Assembly: GCA_023512835.1 (NCBI GenBank)
Contig: CM042090.1
Span: 50,512,996 to 50,576,995 of the forward strand
Direction of reading: 5' to 3'
Length of the DNA stretch: 64,000 nt
DNA from: Taxillus chinensis
Taxonomy: Eukaryota; Streptophyta; Magnoliopsida; Santalales; Loranthaceae
Made by a program: the position numbers and the translations under genes. This document shows, one piece after another, positions 1-11,007 of the stretch. Under the pieces are notes generated by a model. It saw nothing but the letters and a program-made list of their open reading frames with translations. It ran no database searches and was not told the origin of the DNA. Position 1 is the first letter of the stretch. Each line of letters begins with the position of its first letter.

Positions 1-542
1 GGTTCTTGGGTCCATTCTGCAGCAGTCGGAACAAAAACGTCCCCCAGTCCATCGGAAGACCTTCGAAAACGCCGTACATGGCCAGAAGAAGATCGTATGG
101 AACAGAGTCCAGAGCGGAAGTGCGAGCCAGTAAACATCGACTCAGTATGATCGCCATACAGCGATAGCGACCTTGGAAGGACTTCACCTTGTATTCCTTG
201 CCTTTATAGGTGCAACCCATAGAAGCCGCCATGGGATCGGCATCGGCGCGCTGTGTTTCACCGGGGGGTAGATTGAGAGCAGCGCGGAGAACGGCGGGGG
301 TGATTAGGATGGATTCACCGCGAATAGAGGAGATGATGGAGTCGGTGGTATAGCGGATCCGTTGGTAGAACTCGAGAATGTCGTCTATAAGAAGATCGAC
401 AGGATTGGAGATCAAGTTGAGTATGTGGGAGGCTTCTAGAAGAGGGCGAAGATCGAAAAACCAGTCCGGAGGGTTGGAGACAGCGCTCTAATCGACTAGA
501 TGGCCGGGATTGACGCCGGAAAGAGAGGTTTTTCGGTGCCAT
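1..542 (-). pseudogene. Extra downstream ORF of copia-1, N-terminal domain (partial)
   Basis: ATG at 542 (MAPKNLSF), then a frame change near 490 after which one frame stays open to the window edge, apart from one TAG at a position that is Trp in the copia-P homologue. Matches to the copia-P ORF at 43344 are visible in order: NPGHLVD versus VPGFIIDW; ILEFYQRI versus VAEFYETM; RGESILITPAVLRAALNLP versus GVEIQVSVETLRNALSLP; and LPMDWGT versus RQVDWGT. The domain resembles uncharacterised plant-transposon-associated proteins. The Ulp1-like C-terminus would lie left of the window. It sits downstream of pol, like an env-position ORF. Function unknown. Confidence 0.7.
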
Positions 543-2243
543 TGTAGATGAAAGTTGAAGGGCGAGAGGGAAGGCGAGGTCTTGGGGATTGAAGGAGCAA
601 CGAGAGTTTTAGGGATTTGAAAAGGGTAACACTCGTGCTTCGCAGGAATGACCAGAATATATAAGACCGAGTCCGTGAATGTCAGCGGGTCTAGGAATTT
701 GGCGAGTGAAACAATAAACCACTTGACAGGCTGATGTCATTAGTCTTGATATCGGTGCGCCTCCGAATTAAAAGATGACGTGGAGACAGCATGACCAAGT
801 AAGGGTAACAGCTGTTTGCCTTCCTGGGGAAATGTGTGCATCCCAAGACATGCATTCAATGAATCATCATTATTCCTCCTCAAAAGCACGCGATATATAA
901 TAAGACATGGATTATCGCAATTTGACAGTGTCAGGAGTCTGGAGGAATGAACCGACAATCATCCGAAATCAACGATAGTCGAGTGACGAGTATCCGGATG
1001 AAAAGTAGACCGTGTCCGTAGTAACAGAGTACGGTGAGAGAGAAGTAGATTCCTTTGTTGTCAATAAGTCGAAGAGAAGAGAAGTACCACAACACTTCAA
1101 ATCCAAGACTATGGACTAGATTTATCGATAAGGTTGCAAAGAAAATCTGAACCTGTAGCTTCAAAAAAAATAAACTAAAAGTACAAAAGCTTAATTGGCA
1201 AGGATTAGTACGGATAGGAGAAAATAGTCAGTGAAGAGCTATATAATCCGAACTAATGAGAAGCAGAACTTATGCATTACAAAGAATGAAATAGACATAT
1301 ATATACTAGAGAATGATCAATGTGACTGAATCAGGGCATATGTCAGATAATAAATACACAAGTTCATATAGGTTAACATAGCGAAACCGTCCTGCTAAAC
1401 GACGTAGCTAAGATTAATTAAAAATCATATGATTTGAGCAAACTAGGATTCATGAGTGAAAAATGAGGAAGCGGACACATGTCAAAAGCAAGCAGTTAAT
1501 TATCCGATTAAAATGCATGGTTGAAGAGAAAGAAAAAACATCCAAGCATGCCTCAATTCTGTTTCAACAACGCATGTCCAGTCAGATCCGGAAGTAAAGG
1601 TTTAGAGGAGGGAGTATCTGAGACATATTAGGCGGTTATTACTGAGGTAATAGATGAAGCTTAGGCTCCCCCGTAGATCATTCGATCCTCTCAATGAAAG
1701 GCTCCCCCTCGAATAGACAGCCAGAAAAGAGGTCATGAGACATATACGGGGGTATTACTCGAATAATTTATAAAGCATTTTCTCCCCCGTAGATTGTGCA
1801 ATCCTCTCAGATGACCTTTCCGGCTTAAAGAAATTCAGCACTGTCTATCTTTTTAGGAAACTATACTTCAGAAGCTGATCAGACTGCGATTGTGTACTCA
1901 TCCACCAGGCATTCCGAGCTAACCCATTTCATTTCTTCAACTATACATGTTAATAGAGTAATCTAAATGAGCAGGCATTTGTCATGTGGTGATCAGTGGA
2001 AATTAAGATCATGAAACCAGAATGAGGTTAATCATATAAACTTTAATCATGTTTTCTTAAACGACTTCAGTCGGGAAACGCAAGCATCCTCCCACTATGA
2101 AGTTGATATCAATATCAGAAGCATGAAGCACGTTAAATAGTAAGTATGATCAACATTAAGATTAGTATGTATCTACTACTATCAATAAAAGCACAATGCA
2201 TGTTCTGAAAGTAAACATACTGTTGGGTAATTTAAATGTGAAA
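543..2243 (-). other. Non-coding spacer between copia-1 pol and its extra ORF
   Basis: About 1.7 kb with no supported gene. It holds three polypurine-like runs when read on the minus strand (GGGGGAG near 1671-1678, 1702-1710 and 1782-1789). Multiple polypurine tracts are a known Sirevirus trait. The TATA-like site of the extra ORF lies at its left end. Confidence 0.6.
651..667 (-). promoter_or_regulatory. TATA-like box upstream of the copia-1 extra ORF
   Basis: On the minus strand CTTATATATTC lies about 110 bases before the ATG at 542. A C/T-rich leader follows (blocks such as TCTCGTTGCTCC and CCTTCCCTCTCGCCC). Inferred to be an internal promoter because copia-P has the same arrangement before its homologous ORF. 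Confidence 0.45.
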
Positions 2244-4191
2244 CTATGTAGAGAAGTCAAGCATACCTAAGCGGAAGAGTAGTTCAGAGAATCTTGCATC
2301 AGGTTGGGGCTTTGTAAGTATGTCTGCCAGTTGATCTTCAGTAGCAACATGTTCCAGTGAGATGTGACTTTTGAGAACATGGTCACGTATGAAGTGATAC
2401 CTGACCTCAATATGCTTCATCTTAGGGTGCATGACAGGATTGTTGCTGATAGCAATTGCGCTAGTGTTGTCGTCGATAAAGTGGAATAGATGACATGTTG
2501 AAACCGTAGTCGCAAGTTGACTTTGCATCCGAGTAGGCGTGCGCAGCAACTCCCAGCAGCTATATATTCCGCCTCAGTAGTAGAGGTTGATATGGAATTC
2601 TGCTTCTTACTGAACCATGAAATTAATCTATTTCCAAGAAACTGACACATACCACTTGTGCTTTTCCTGTCGATGCGACACCCAGCTAAGTCGCATCGAG
2701 TATCCGAGATAAGGTGAAGTTGGACTCCTTTGGGTACCAGAGTCCCAAATTCATCGTTCCCTTGAGATACCTTAATATCCGTTTAACATGAAGCATATGT
2801 GACTCCTTGGGATTCGCCTGATATCGTGCACGATGCAAGTTGCAAACATAATGTCTGGGCGACCTGTTGTAAGATACAAAGAAGGATCCTATCATCCTCT
2901 CGTAGTCGGTCACATTTATCGATATTCCATCCACATCGGGATCTTACTTGGCACCGACGGCATGGGAGTTTTGACGGGAGATGAACCTTCCATACCAAAC
3001 TTCTTAATAAGATCGCGAGTGTACTTAGCTTGATTAATGAAGATTCCTTCCTTCAATTGTTTAACTTCTATTCTAAGGAAGTAGGACAGTTCTCCCATCA
3101 TGCTCATCTCAAACTTGCCTGTCATCAACTTTGCAAACTCTTCACAAAGCTTCAGATTTGTTGATCCGAAAATGATATCATCCACGTATATCTGTACGAT
3201 TAGAGTGTGTCCTTTCTCTTTTCGTAGAAATAAGGTGGTGTCTATCTTCCCTTTTTGGAAGTTGTGAGCAAGTAGGAATTCGACGAGGTGTCGTACCAGG
3301 CTCTTGGAGCTTGCTTCAAACCATATAAAGCTTTCCGAAGCTTGTAAACTAGATGTCCTGCCTTAGGTTCAATGAAACCGGGAGGTTGTTCAACGTACAC
3401 CTCCTCTTGAAGATCTCCATTCAGGAATGCGCTCTTGATGTCCATTTGATAAACTATGAAGTTTTCATATGAAGCATACGTCAGAAACATTCGGATTGCC
3501 TCAAGTCTTGCTACCGGAGCAAAGGTCTCATCATAGTCTATTCCTTCTTCTTGACGATATCCTTTGGCAACCAGTCTGGCTTTGTTCCGGATTACTATTC
3601 CATCCGTATCAAGCTTGTTCCGAAACACCCATTTAACTCCAATGACTTGCTGAGACTTAGGCCTTGGTACTAGAGTCCACACATTATTTCTCTTAAATTG
3701 ATTCAGCTCTTCTTGCATGGCTTCTATCCAATTCGAATCTTGAAGAGCTTCATCTACTACTTTTGGTTCTATTTGAGATAGAAAACACGAGTAAAGACAC
3801 ATGTTGAAAGTGGCTGCTCTTGTTCTTACACCAGCAGTAGGATCACCAATCACTTGATCTGAGGGATGGTTTCGGGTCCATCTGTAATTCTGTGCATGTG
3901 ATGGTTGATCTTGAATAATTTGAAGCTCTGCCAGATTAGGTGGTTCAGGTATATCTGCTGGTTGAGCTTCTTCTGGACCAGATGTTTCCGTATTAGAAGG
4001 TATGGTAGAACTAGGTGGTTCTTCAACACTGTTTCTTTCAGTGTTAACTGGTCCGGACGGGCTTGAAGGTGCTCCGAAATGGATGGACCTCGTTTTTCAT
4101 TAACTTTTACAAGCAGAGTCTGATCACCCGTCATATGTCCAGGGCATCCACTATCGAGGATCCACTTGCTTTGATTGATCTTTAACTTCAA
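2244..4191 (-). pseudogene. copia-1 pol remnant: protease, reverse transcriptase, RNase H; integrase missing
   Basis: In minus-strand order: the protease start WILDSGCPGHMTGD (active-site codons near 4148-4156); an acidic, proline-rich linker; RT (3242-3853) with [18 protein letters not shown] and [20 protein letters not shown]; a frameshift, then YVDDIIFGS (2916-3185); RNase H/tail in three frames (2244-2960) with KSTSG-region remnants, STSTTEAEYIAA and NPVMHPKMKHIEVRYHFI. Only about 300 bases separate the protease Asp from the RT-proximal linker, against roughly 1.6 kb in copia-P, so the HHCC and DDE integrase domains are deleted. At least four frame breaks. Not functional. Confidence 0.9.
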
Positions 4192-6534
4192 GTGATCCGG
4201 CAGTGCATTCCAGAGATGCTCCTGAAAGACAACAGTTTACACTTTTGGTGCCCAAACTTGTTTCGGGTGGTTAGAAAGAACAGTAGCAATGTCAATAGTT
4301 CCGGATTTGACTTTGCTAGGACTTTTAGCTCTCCAAGTTGACTTTAATTTGTTAGTTTCAGCTGCTTCTTTTATTTGGGTTATCCTGGGAGAGACACTCC
4401 TTTGAGGTTTAGATTTTGTTTTGCTCGAAGAACCCTTTTTATTGAACTGATCTTTATTGGTATGAATTTGATTACGAAGCCAGTTATCAGATAAACTCCA
4501 ACATTCATAGTGATAATGACCTATTTCCCTACAGATGGAATAGACACTATAATGCGGAGTACAAACAGGGGATACAGGTCTCTTAGATTTTACGGACTTT
4601 CTACTCGTTCCCTGTGGCCTAATCCATTGCGTTTGGGTGACGCGCTCTTGGCCCTAGATGCGTCGGCCCTTAGCCTTTCCTTTTCTGTTTGGGTGCTACG
4701 GTTTTGGCTTTAACTACGGGGCCTTCCCTTCATCATTAGTTACGGTGCTCTTGCTTCGGAAAGTGCGAGCTGACCTTGACTCCACAGTCATAAACTATGG
4801 TGCCACCTGAAATGAAACCATCCAACGGTTTAGACGTACTAACAGGATATAACTTGGTTAGTTTTGGAGTGAAATCCGGAGGACACTCAGTAGCTTGAGC
4901 ATTAGAGGTTGATGATTCGGAGCCTAGGCCAGGTTTGACTCGAATATTATCCGGATCAGTCCTAAATGAAGAGGCTATTTCCTCGGATTTAAGCCACTTA
5001 CGATTTATTTCCTTTTCCTGTTCAAGTTCATTCTCGAGTCTTTTTACAATAACTTTTAGGCCTGAGAGATTGGTATTTAGCAGATGATTTTCAGCCCTTA
5101 GATCGTGATACCAAGCTTTTTTTTCCTCTGAAGTCAGCTATGTCTTTTTCAAGTCTAGTAATAGTAAATTCAAGACGTTTATTCTGATTTTCCATATCTT
5201 GTACATTTGAGTAATTATTAGTCTCTCATTCTTTTCATGATCACGTTCAGTAATAAGAGATTTTATTTTACTCATGAGCTCAGAGATAGAAGGTACCTCA
5301 GTATTTGCCATGAGGCAGACGTTCGGCTTACGAGTTGGCTCATCATCCGAGGATTCCTCCTCTTCTTCCGAGCCACTGATGTACTTTGTCACGAACGCCT
5401 TTCTCTTGTTCTTGCTATTGTCTGAGGTGGTACGTCGAGGAGTAACCTTGTCACTTTTCTCTGCCGTCTTAGATTTGGATCTGCATTCCTTGGCCCAGTG
5501 ACCGGGTTTCCCACAATTAAAGCATTCTTGGGAGCTCGACTCCGATCGATCCTTCCTTCTGGATGATGATGGGCCTCTTCTGAATCCTTTTCTACTTTTC
5601 CGAAGGAATCGTTCAAAGGATTTGACAAGAAGAGCTATTTCCTCTTCGGCGTCTGAGTCAGAATTCTCTGACTCATCCATATCATCTTCTTGATGATTAC
5701 TGGAGCATTCCATAGCTTTGAGGGCTACTCCTTTTTCTTTCCGAGCTATTTTCTCATCACGGTCAGTGTATCTGAATTTGACCTCATGAGTCCGAAGCTC
5801 TCCGTATATTTCTTCAAGGGCAGTAAACGACCAGTTTTTGTTAGCTTGCATCTGGAGCTGCTTGGAGTAGTAGCGATCCGGTAGGGATCGAAAGAACTTG
5901 TCATTGATTTGAGACTGAGTGTAGTGTTCATTGACAGTTTTTAGCTCTAGAATGAGCTTGCCGAATCTCCGATAGATGTTCTCAAGGGATTCGCCAGGTT
6001 TGTGATTAAAACTCTCAAAGTTCTGTCTGAGAGCACATATCACGTTTTGCATCTGGGACTGACTCCCCTCATAGAGGATTGTCAGTTTATCCCCAGGCCT
6101 TTCGTTGTCGTGCAGCCCTGGACGTCCGTGAAAGCCTCGGAATCCAAAGACGATGTAACATATGCCAGAGCCTTTTCGCTAGCGCACTGCCAGGCTCTTT
6201 CATCGTTGGTAAGTTCGGCATCCGTCTTTGACCTTCTAACTCCATGTTCTCCGATAGTCATCGGAATTGGAATCTCCTGATGAAGACAGGGCCACATGAG
6301 ATGATCATGGCATACCATAAACATCTTCATGCGAGCTTTCCACTAGGAGAAAAGCTCAGGTGTGAATTCGGGCGGTTTTGTCAGAGTAAAACCAGAACTC
6401 CGTGGTTGAGGAGTGGCGGTAGCAACAGGTTGAGGTGGGTCGACGTTTTCACTGCTGCTTCGATTCGAGATGGGCTCTTGTGCACCTCCGGAGTTAAGGC
6501 GAGTGTTGAATAGCATACTGCTTTCTTCGGCCAT
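4192..6534 (-). pseudogene. copia-1 gag remnant
   Basis: The likely start is MAEESSML at 6534, shortly after the PBS. The capsid-like part is broken into several frames (6343-6534, 6082-6330, 5138-6052); the last has the copia gag features SLENIYRRFGKLILELK and QINDKFFRSLP. A CCHC knuckle CFNCGKPGHWAKEC follows, then acidic/serine blocks and a coiled-coil-like stretch that continues in a shifted frame below 5200. A second knuckle-like motif near 4500-4560 (YSICREIGHYHYEC) has Tyr for the first Cys. The same two-knuckle plus coiled-coil layout is seen in copia-P. Extended gag with a coiled coil is typical of Sireviruses. Confidence 0.85.
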
Positions 6535-6580
6535 TGCTGAGAGTGAAAGAGTGGGATCTCTACTTAGAACAAATAGAACG

Positions 6581-6593
6581 TGCTCTGATACCA
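6581..6593 (-). promoter_or_regulatory. Primer-binding site of copia-1 (tRNA-iMet)
   Basis: Minus-strand TGGTATCAGAGCA lies two bases inside the 5' LTR. It is complementary to the 3' end of plant initiator tRNA-Met. Confidence 0.9.
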
Positions 6594-6595
6594 CT

Positions 6596-7728
6596 TGATG
6601 GTCCCTTGGAGCCTAGATGGGGGTGAATAGGCTCTTATCGAAACTCTTTTGATTCTCTTATGACACAACACTTATCTAGTTAAGTGATAGAATCACTGCG
6701 GAAGATAACCAGATAGTGGAAGTATTTTGTTCTATTATCAAAAGATAAATATAACAAAATAGAAGCAAGACTCTTTTATACTCTGTTTACAAAAGGATTC
6801 ACACACTAGCCTATATTATGTCTTTGAACTCTTGTGCATACACAGAGTTGATTCAGGCTCGCTCGCACACACACGCTATTTCAAATGTACAAGTATGAAT
6901 ATTTATAAAAACATTCCTAAGAGACAACCTTGGAACTTGTAGTTCCGAAATGCGTTCAGCACTAACTATTCCTTGGTAATCTCTCTGCCTTGACTGCTGT
7001 GGTTTGTGAAGATCAAGATCTTGGGTTTGAAGAGTATAAGTGCCTTTGTGTGTTCCCAAGTATAATTAAAGTTGTGTCCACGTATCCGGGTGATCCACGT
7101 GTAAGATTCTTCAGGTTCTCAACGAGTTTGTCTTACATCGGGACACCACAAGCTGATAACTTTAAATGTGGTAAGTTGAAGTAGCATCTTCTTGGTCCGG
7201 TGTAATTTTCCTTACTCCGTTGCTAATGAAGCTCGGAACTTTAGTCCGTGTCAGTGGTTGCTTACTCCATATCTATTTGGTACTGGAATCCTTAGTCCGT
7301 GTCAATGCTTCCTTACTCCGCATGTAAGTTCCTTACTCCGTACGAGTTTCTTACTCCGTGCGAGTTTAAAGGATCGGATGACTTACTCCATACTAGCACA
7401 TCCTTACTCCGCATGAGTGAGTGGTCCAGATTCCTTACTCTGCATCTGGTTTCCTTACTCCGTGCGAATAAAGACTCGAGTCCTTATTCCGCATCAGTAC
7501 TTCCTTACTCCGTATGTATAGGGGACTTGGTTATTTACTAAGTGTTTGATGACACTCACTCTCGTCCGGATCAAGATTATGTATCCTGTCCTTAGCTTTG
7601 CTTTTACGAGTGTATCTCTGGATTAATAACATATCTTCTGCAATGATTAAAGACAAAACACAAAAGATCTCAAATCAAATTACATAGGGCTTTATCAGCA
7701 TTATCCAAATTCTGGGCTTGATCCAACA
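6596..7728 (-). repeat. 5' LTR of copia-1
   Basis: A 1133-bp LTR. On the minus strand it begins TGTTGGATCAAGCCC (7728) and ends GGGACCATCA (6596) next to the PBS. A TATA box (GAGTATAAAAG, 6772-6782) lies in the 3' half. The U3 part (about 7200-7515) holds some 13 degenerate copies of a CTTACTCCG motif read on the plus strand. No second copy of this LTR is in the window. Confidence 0.88.
7196..7515. repeat. Dispersed short-motif array in copia-1 LTR U3
   Basis: About 13 variants of CTTACTCCG (also TTAGTCCG, CTTACTCCA) spaced irregularly by 15-40 bases over about 320 bp. This is not a simple tandem repeat, because the spacers are unrelated. Possibly a cluster of protein-binding sites in the promoter; inference only. 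Confidence 0.7.
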
Positions 7729-9425
7729 GTAGTTAACCAAGCCAAGGAATGAACGCATCTCAGAGACTTTCTTGAGCGTCTCTCATTCCTTGATGGCCAA
7801 CACTTTCTTGTTATCCATCTTTAGTTTTCCGCCGCCATTAATGTGACCCAAGAAGGGCACCTCCTCCTTCGCAAAGTCACATTTCTCCTTCTTCACAAAA
7901 AGTTGGTTCTCCCTTAAGATTTGGAAAACTAGTCGTAGGTGTGCCTTGTGCTCCTCCAAGGTTTTGCTGTAGATGATAATGTCATCAAGTTACACCACGA
8001 TGAATCTATCCAAGTATGGTTGGAAGATTCATTCATCAACGTACAGAATGTGGCAAGGGCGTTTTTGAGGCAAAAGGGCATCACCAAGAACTTGTAAGAG
8101 CCATATCTTGTGACACACGCCATCTTTGCCTCATCACCTTCGGCTATCCGCACTTGCCAATATCCCGACCACAAGTCTAGCTTTGAGAACCATCTCGCAG
8201 CACCAAGTTGATCAAAGAGGTCGGATATGAGTGGGATGGGGTAAATGTTCTTCACCGTAATCTTGTTCAGTGCCCTATAGTCAATGCATAGCCGTATTGA
8301 CCCATCATGTTTCTTTTGGAACAACACCGGTGCTCCAGATGGCCGAATGAACCTGGCATCCAACAAGTCCTTTAATTGTTTCCGAAGTTTCTCCAACTCC
8401 GGGGGTACCATCTGATAGGGCACCACAGCAGTAGGCCTTGCACCGGCCTCTAGCTCGATCCTGTGGTCTACCTCCCACTTCGGTGGAAGTTGTTTGGGGA
8501 GTTCGGGTGGCATAACGTCCCCAAACTCTTCAAGGATCGCCTTCACTTCTGTTGGGGGCTCCTCCCCAACACTTGGGCATTCTTCCTTCACCATGGCAAT
8601 GAAGGTTGGCTCCTGTCGTCTAATTACTTTGGACAGTTGGAGCGCCGAAAGAGACTTCGCCTTGAGCTCTTCTTCCCTCATTACCTTTACCATGCACGTC
8701 TTCCCTTCATCCATGATGCACATTGTGTTGGTGCTAGAAATTGGAATTGCCCACACCTGGTTAACGAACTCCATCCCTAACACCATGGGAAAGTCGTCCA
8801 TCGACACCATGGAGAGATTTACCTTACCTCTCCACTCGCCAATACTTAGCTCGACATTTCGAGCCATGCCATGGATTGGACTGGCACTGGAGTTCACCGC
8901 CTTTAGCCAACCCTTCTCTTCCTTGTAGACTATCCCCAGTCCATGAGCTTCTTCCACCTTGATGAAGTTGTTGGTCGCACCCGTGTCCACCAAGGCCTTA
9001 GTTTCAAGGTTGTTGGCCTTAGCGAGCATGTACATGCGCCCCTTCTGTCGTCTGGATGGTGGCACCTCCACCTTCGCCTTGATTGCATTGAGGAGTTGCA
9101 AGGAACCAAGTCGTGGATCCCTCGCATCCCTGTCTTCGTCTTCGTTGATCATTGCGGAGAGCTTGGAGCACTTTGGGCACTTGAACACCTTGTGAGGGCT
9201 TTCACAAAGGAAACAGGAGATCCTTGGCTTCGTCCCGTCCTTGGAACTATTCGCGAAATGTTTTGGGCGAAAGTCCTTAAACGGTTGGAAGGGTCTCCCT
9301 TTTCTTTCACTTCTGTTGTCTCCCCCACGTTTCTCCTTGTGGAACCTGTTCACCTTGGAAGTCGATGAAGAACTGGTGATCTTCTCTGGCTTCTTGTATT
9401 CGATGAGTGATTCGGCCACCGCCAT
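7729..9425 (-). pseudogene. gypsy-0 pol fragment: protease, RT, start of RNase H
   Basis: The open frame 7929-9425 holds a basic linker with a knuckle-like [16 protein letters not shown], the protease motif [12 protein letters not shown], and RT motifs from FIRPSGAP to [16 protein letters not shown] frameshift near 8060 removes the catalytic block; the shifted frame reads [18 protein letters not shown], then FLGHINGGGKLKMDNKK, and an in-frame stop before TLKKVSEMRSFLGLVNY at 7729-7790. There the sequence is cut by the copia-1 LTR. Conserved PFGLTNAP has become PFCLKNAL. Non-functional. Confidence 0.88.
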
Positions 9426-9473
9426 GGCCGATGCCAGGTCCTACACATTTCTCTGCTACAGCTCCGACTTTGC

Positions 9474-9705
9474 CTATTGTTGCAATCCATCCATGAAGGA
9501 AAATAGTGAATCCTTCGCAGACATATCTGGGATCTCCAATATTAGCTCCGAAAACTTGCGGACGTACTCCCGCACTATGCCTTTGTGGGTAAGGTGGCAA
9601 AGTTTCGCCCGAGACTCCTCCTCCGCATTCTGGGGATAGAATTGGGCCTTAATCTCCTGGTTGAAATCCGCCCAATTGTCGATTATGCATAAGCCGCACT
9701 CCTTG
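9474..9705 (-). pseudogene. gypsy-0 gag, C-terminal half
   Basis: The frame contains DNWADFNQEIKAQFYP, REYVRKFSELILEI and MSAKDSLFSFMDGL, the standard retrotransposon gag (capsid) core of chromoviruses. The preceding capsid half is displaced to 15105-15226 by the LINE insertion. Pseudogene fragment. Confidence 0.8.
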
Positions 9706-9720
9706 TCAGCATAGTTTTCC

Positions 9721-9770
9721 TTAGTTTTCCTAAACTGGAGCATAGGTAGGCCAAGGGGCAAACCAGAGGC
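9721..9770. repeat. 50-bp direct repeat, left copy, flanking the LINE
   Basis: About 88% identical (six mismatches in 50) to 14726-14775 in the same orientation; both contain GCATAGGTAGGCCAAGGGGC. They bracket the GC-rich LINE. Either an old, long target-site duplication or two copies of a gypsy-0 segment brought together by recombination. Confidence 0.7.
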
Positions 9771-10222
9771 GTCAAAAGTAATCTCCCTTCACCTGGCACT
9801 TACAGCCATGGCTGCGTGCCCACAGCGGTGCAAGCACCGGCATGCTAGGTACCGACAGGTGCAAGGAGTACCCATACTCCGGGGAATTCTCCCAGTGAAA
9901 AGCCTAGTTGTGGGGGTGAAAGGCCCAGTGCCTTATTAAGGCACCGAGAACTAGGCCCCGCCGGAATCCGCAAGGGATGGAGCCGGCGTCTACCAACACT
10001 ACCGAGGCTCTAGAGGCGTGTCCCTTGTGAGGACAGGCCCTACCTGGAAAGGCGTCGGCTTGTGGGTGAAATTCCTCCCGTTTGACCTGGGAGCCCAGGA
10101 GGCAGTATACGTAGCCTGAAGCATCGCCGTGGTCTGTAAAAGAAGGGCACCCACTGCAGCAAAGTTGGGTGGGGCCCAACTCCCAATACCTCCTACTCTT
10201 GATCCACACCTCCCATCTCCAC

Positions 10223-10996
10223 CTAAGAGAGAGGCGAGGAGTTGTTCACGATAATGGGGCACCGATGCGACCGTGTGGGAGGGCCCACGGGTCCAGGGTG
10301 AGACTTGGCCAGAGCGGGTCGGAGAGCCAATAGGGGCGGGGCCGGGCAGTTGAGAAGAAAGTGATACAAGTCGGCATCAGGGGCAGGACAAAAAGGGCAG
10401 CCACGCCACCCCGGGGAGTGGTAGAAGCCTAGCCGGACCGCTCGATCGGGTAGGGTGCACGCACCAACACGGGCATAGATCAATTGAAATGCCTCCCTAC
10501 TCGAGATCGAACCATCAAGCCAAGAATGCCGGAGGGCCCGACGACCGCGCGCAAGACGAAACTTGGTAGAGAACGAAAGTGATGAAGTAGAGTGGCATGC
10601 ATCCCACTGTAGCCAGGCGGCCGAGCGAACAAGATAGGCCTTCCGTGCGGTAGTAGCAGATGGGGTGTGTTTATGCAACTAGAAGTGTGACCGAACAACC
10701 CAAGTCCAGATGCGGCCAACTTGATGGGGCGGAGCATAGGACAAGAGATTGGCGATCCACGTCTTACACTGGGCGTATTTGAAGAAGGCTCGGGCACGTG
10801 GACTCGCACATAAGGCCGGAAGTGAGCAAATATTCAGTTCCCGGTGGAGCACACCGGTGCCCATGAGGGGCGACTGCCCCCGAACACCAATAATCCATTT
10901 CAACCCTTCGAGAAGGATATGTTCGAGTGGGGCAAGGAGCTTGACATCATGCATGCCCATCAGCTCCGCGCCAAAGTTCAAGACCGGGGACACCAA
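10223..10996 (-). pseudogene. LINE C-terminal region with Cys/His zinc finger
   Basis: Two overlapping frames (10679-10996 and 10223-10678) cover the connector after RT (LNFGAELMGMHDVKLLAP, LEHILLEGLKWIIGVRG) and a finger CPFCPAPDADLYHFLLNC, a CX2CX8HX4C pattern typical of LINE tails. The finger is thought to bind nucleic acid during target-primed reverse transcription. The frame break falls near 10680. Confidence 0.75.
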
Positions 10997-11007
10997 TGCT
11001 TTGAGGG

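Larger units (their letters stand above)
1..7728 (-). mobile_element. copia-1: decayed Sirevirus-like Ty1/copia element (3' end outside window)
   Basis: Reading on the minus strand the order is 5' LTR, PBS, gag with a CCHC knuckle, protease, RT, RNase H, a 1.7-kb spacer, then an extra ORF that leaves the window at position 1. The RT wording ([18 protein letters not shown]) fits the Sirevirus/Maximus branch of copia. Several frameshifts and stops make it defective, and integrase is absent. Its 5' LTR abuts gypsy-0 RNase H coding sequence at 7729, so copia-1 inserted into gypsy-0; GTAGT (7729-7733) would be the target duplication, but the other end is not in the window. Confidence 0.9.

Noticed and set aside
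8463..9368. Plus-strand ORFs of 105-144 codons
   Set aside because: Antisense shadows of gypsy-0 protease/RT.
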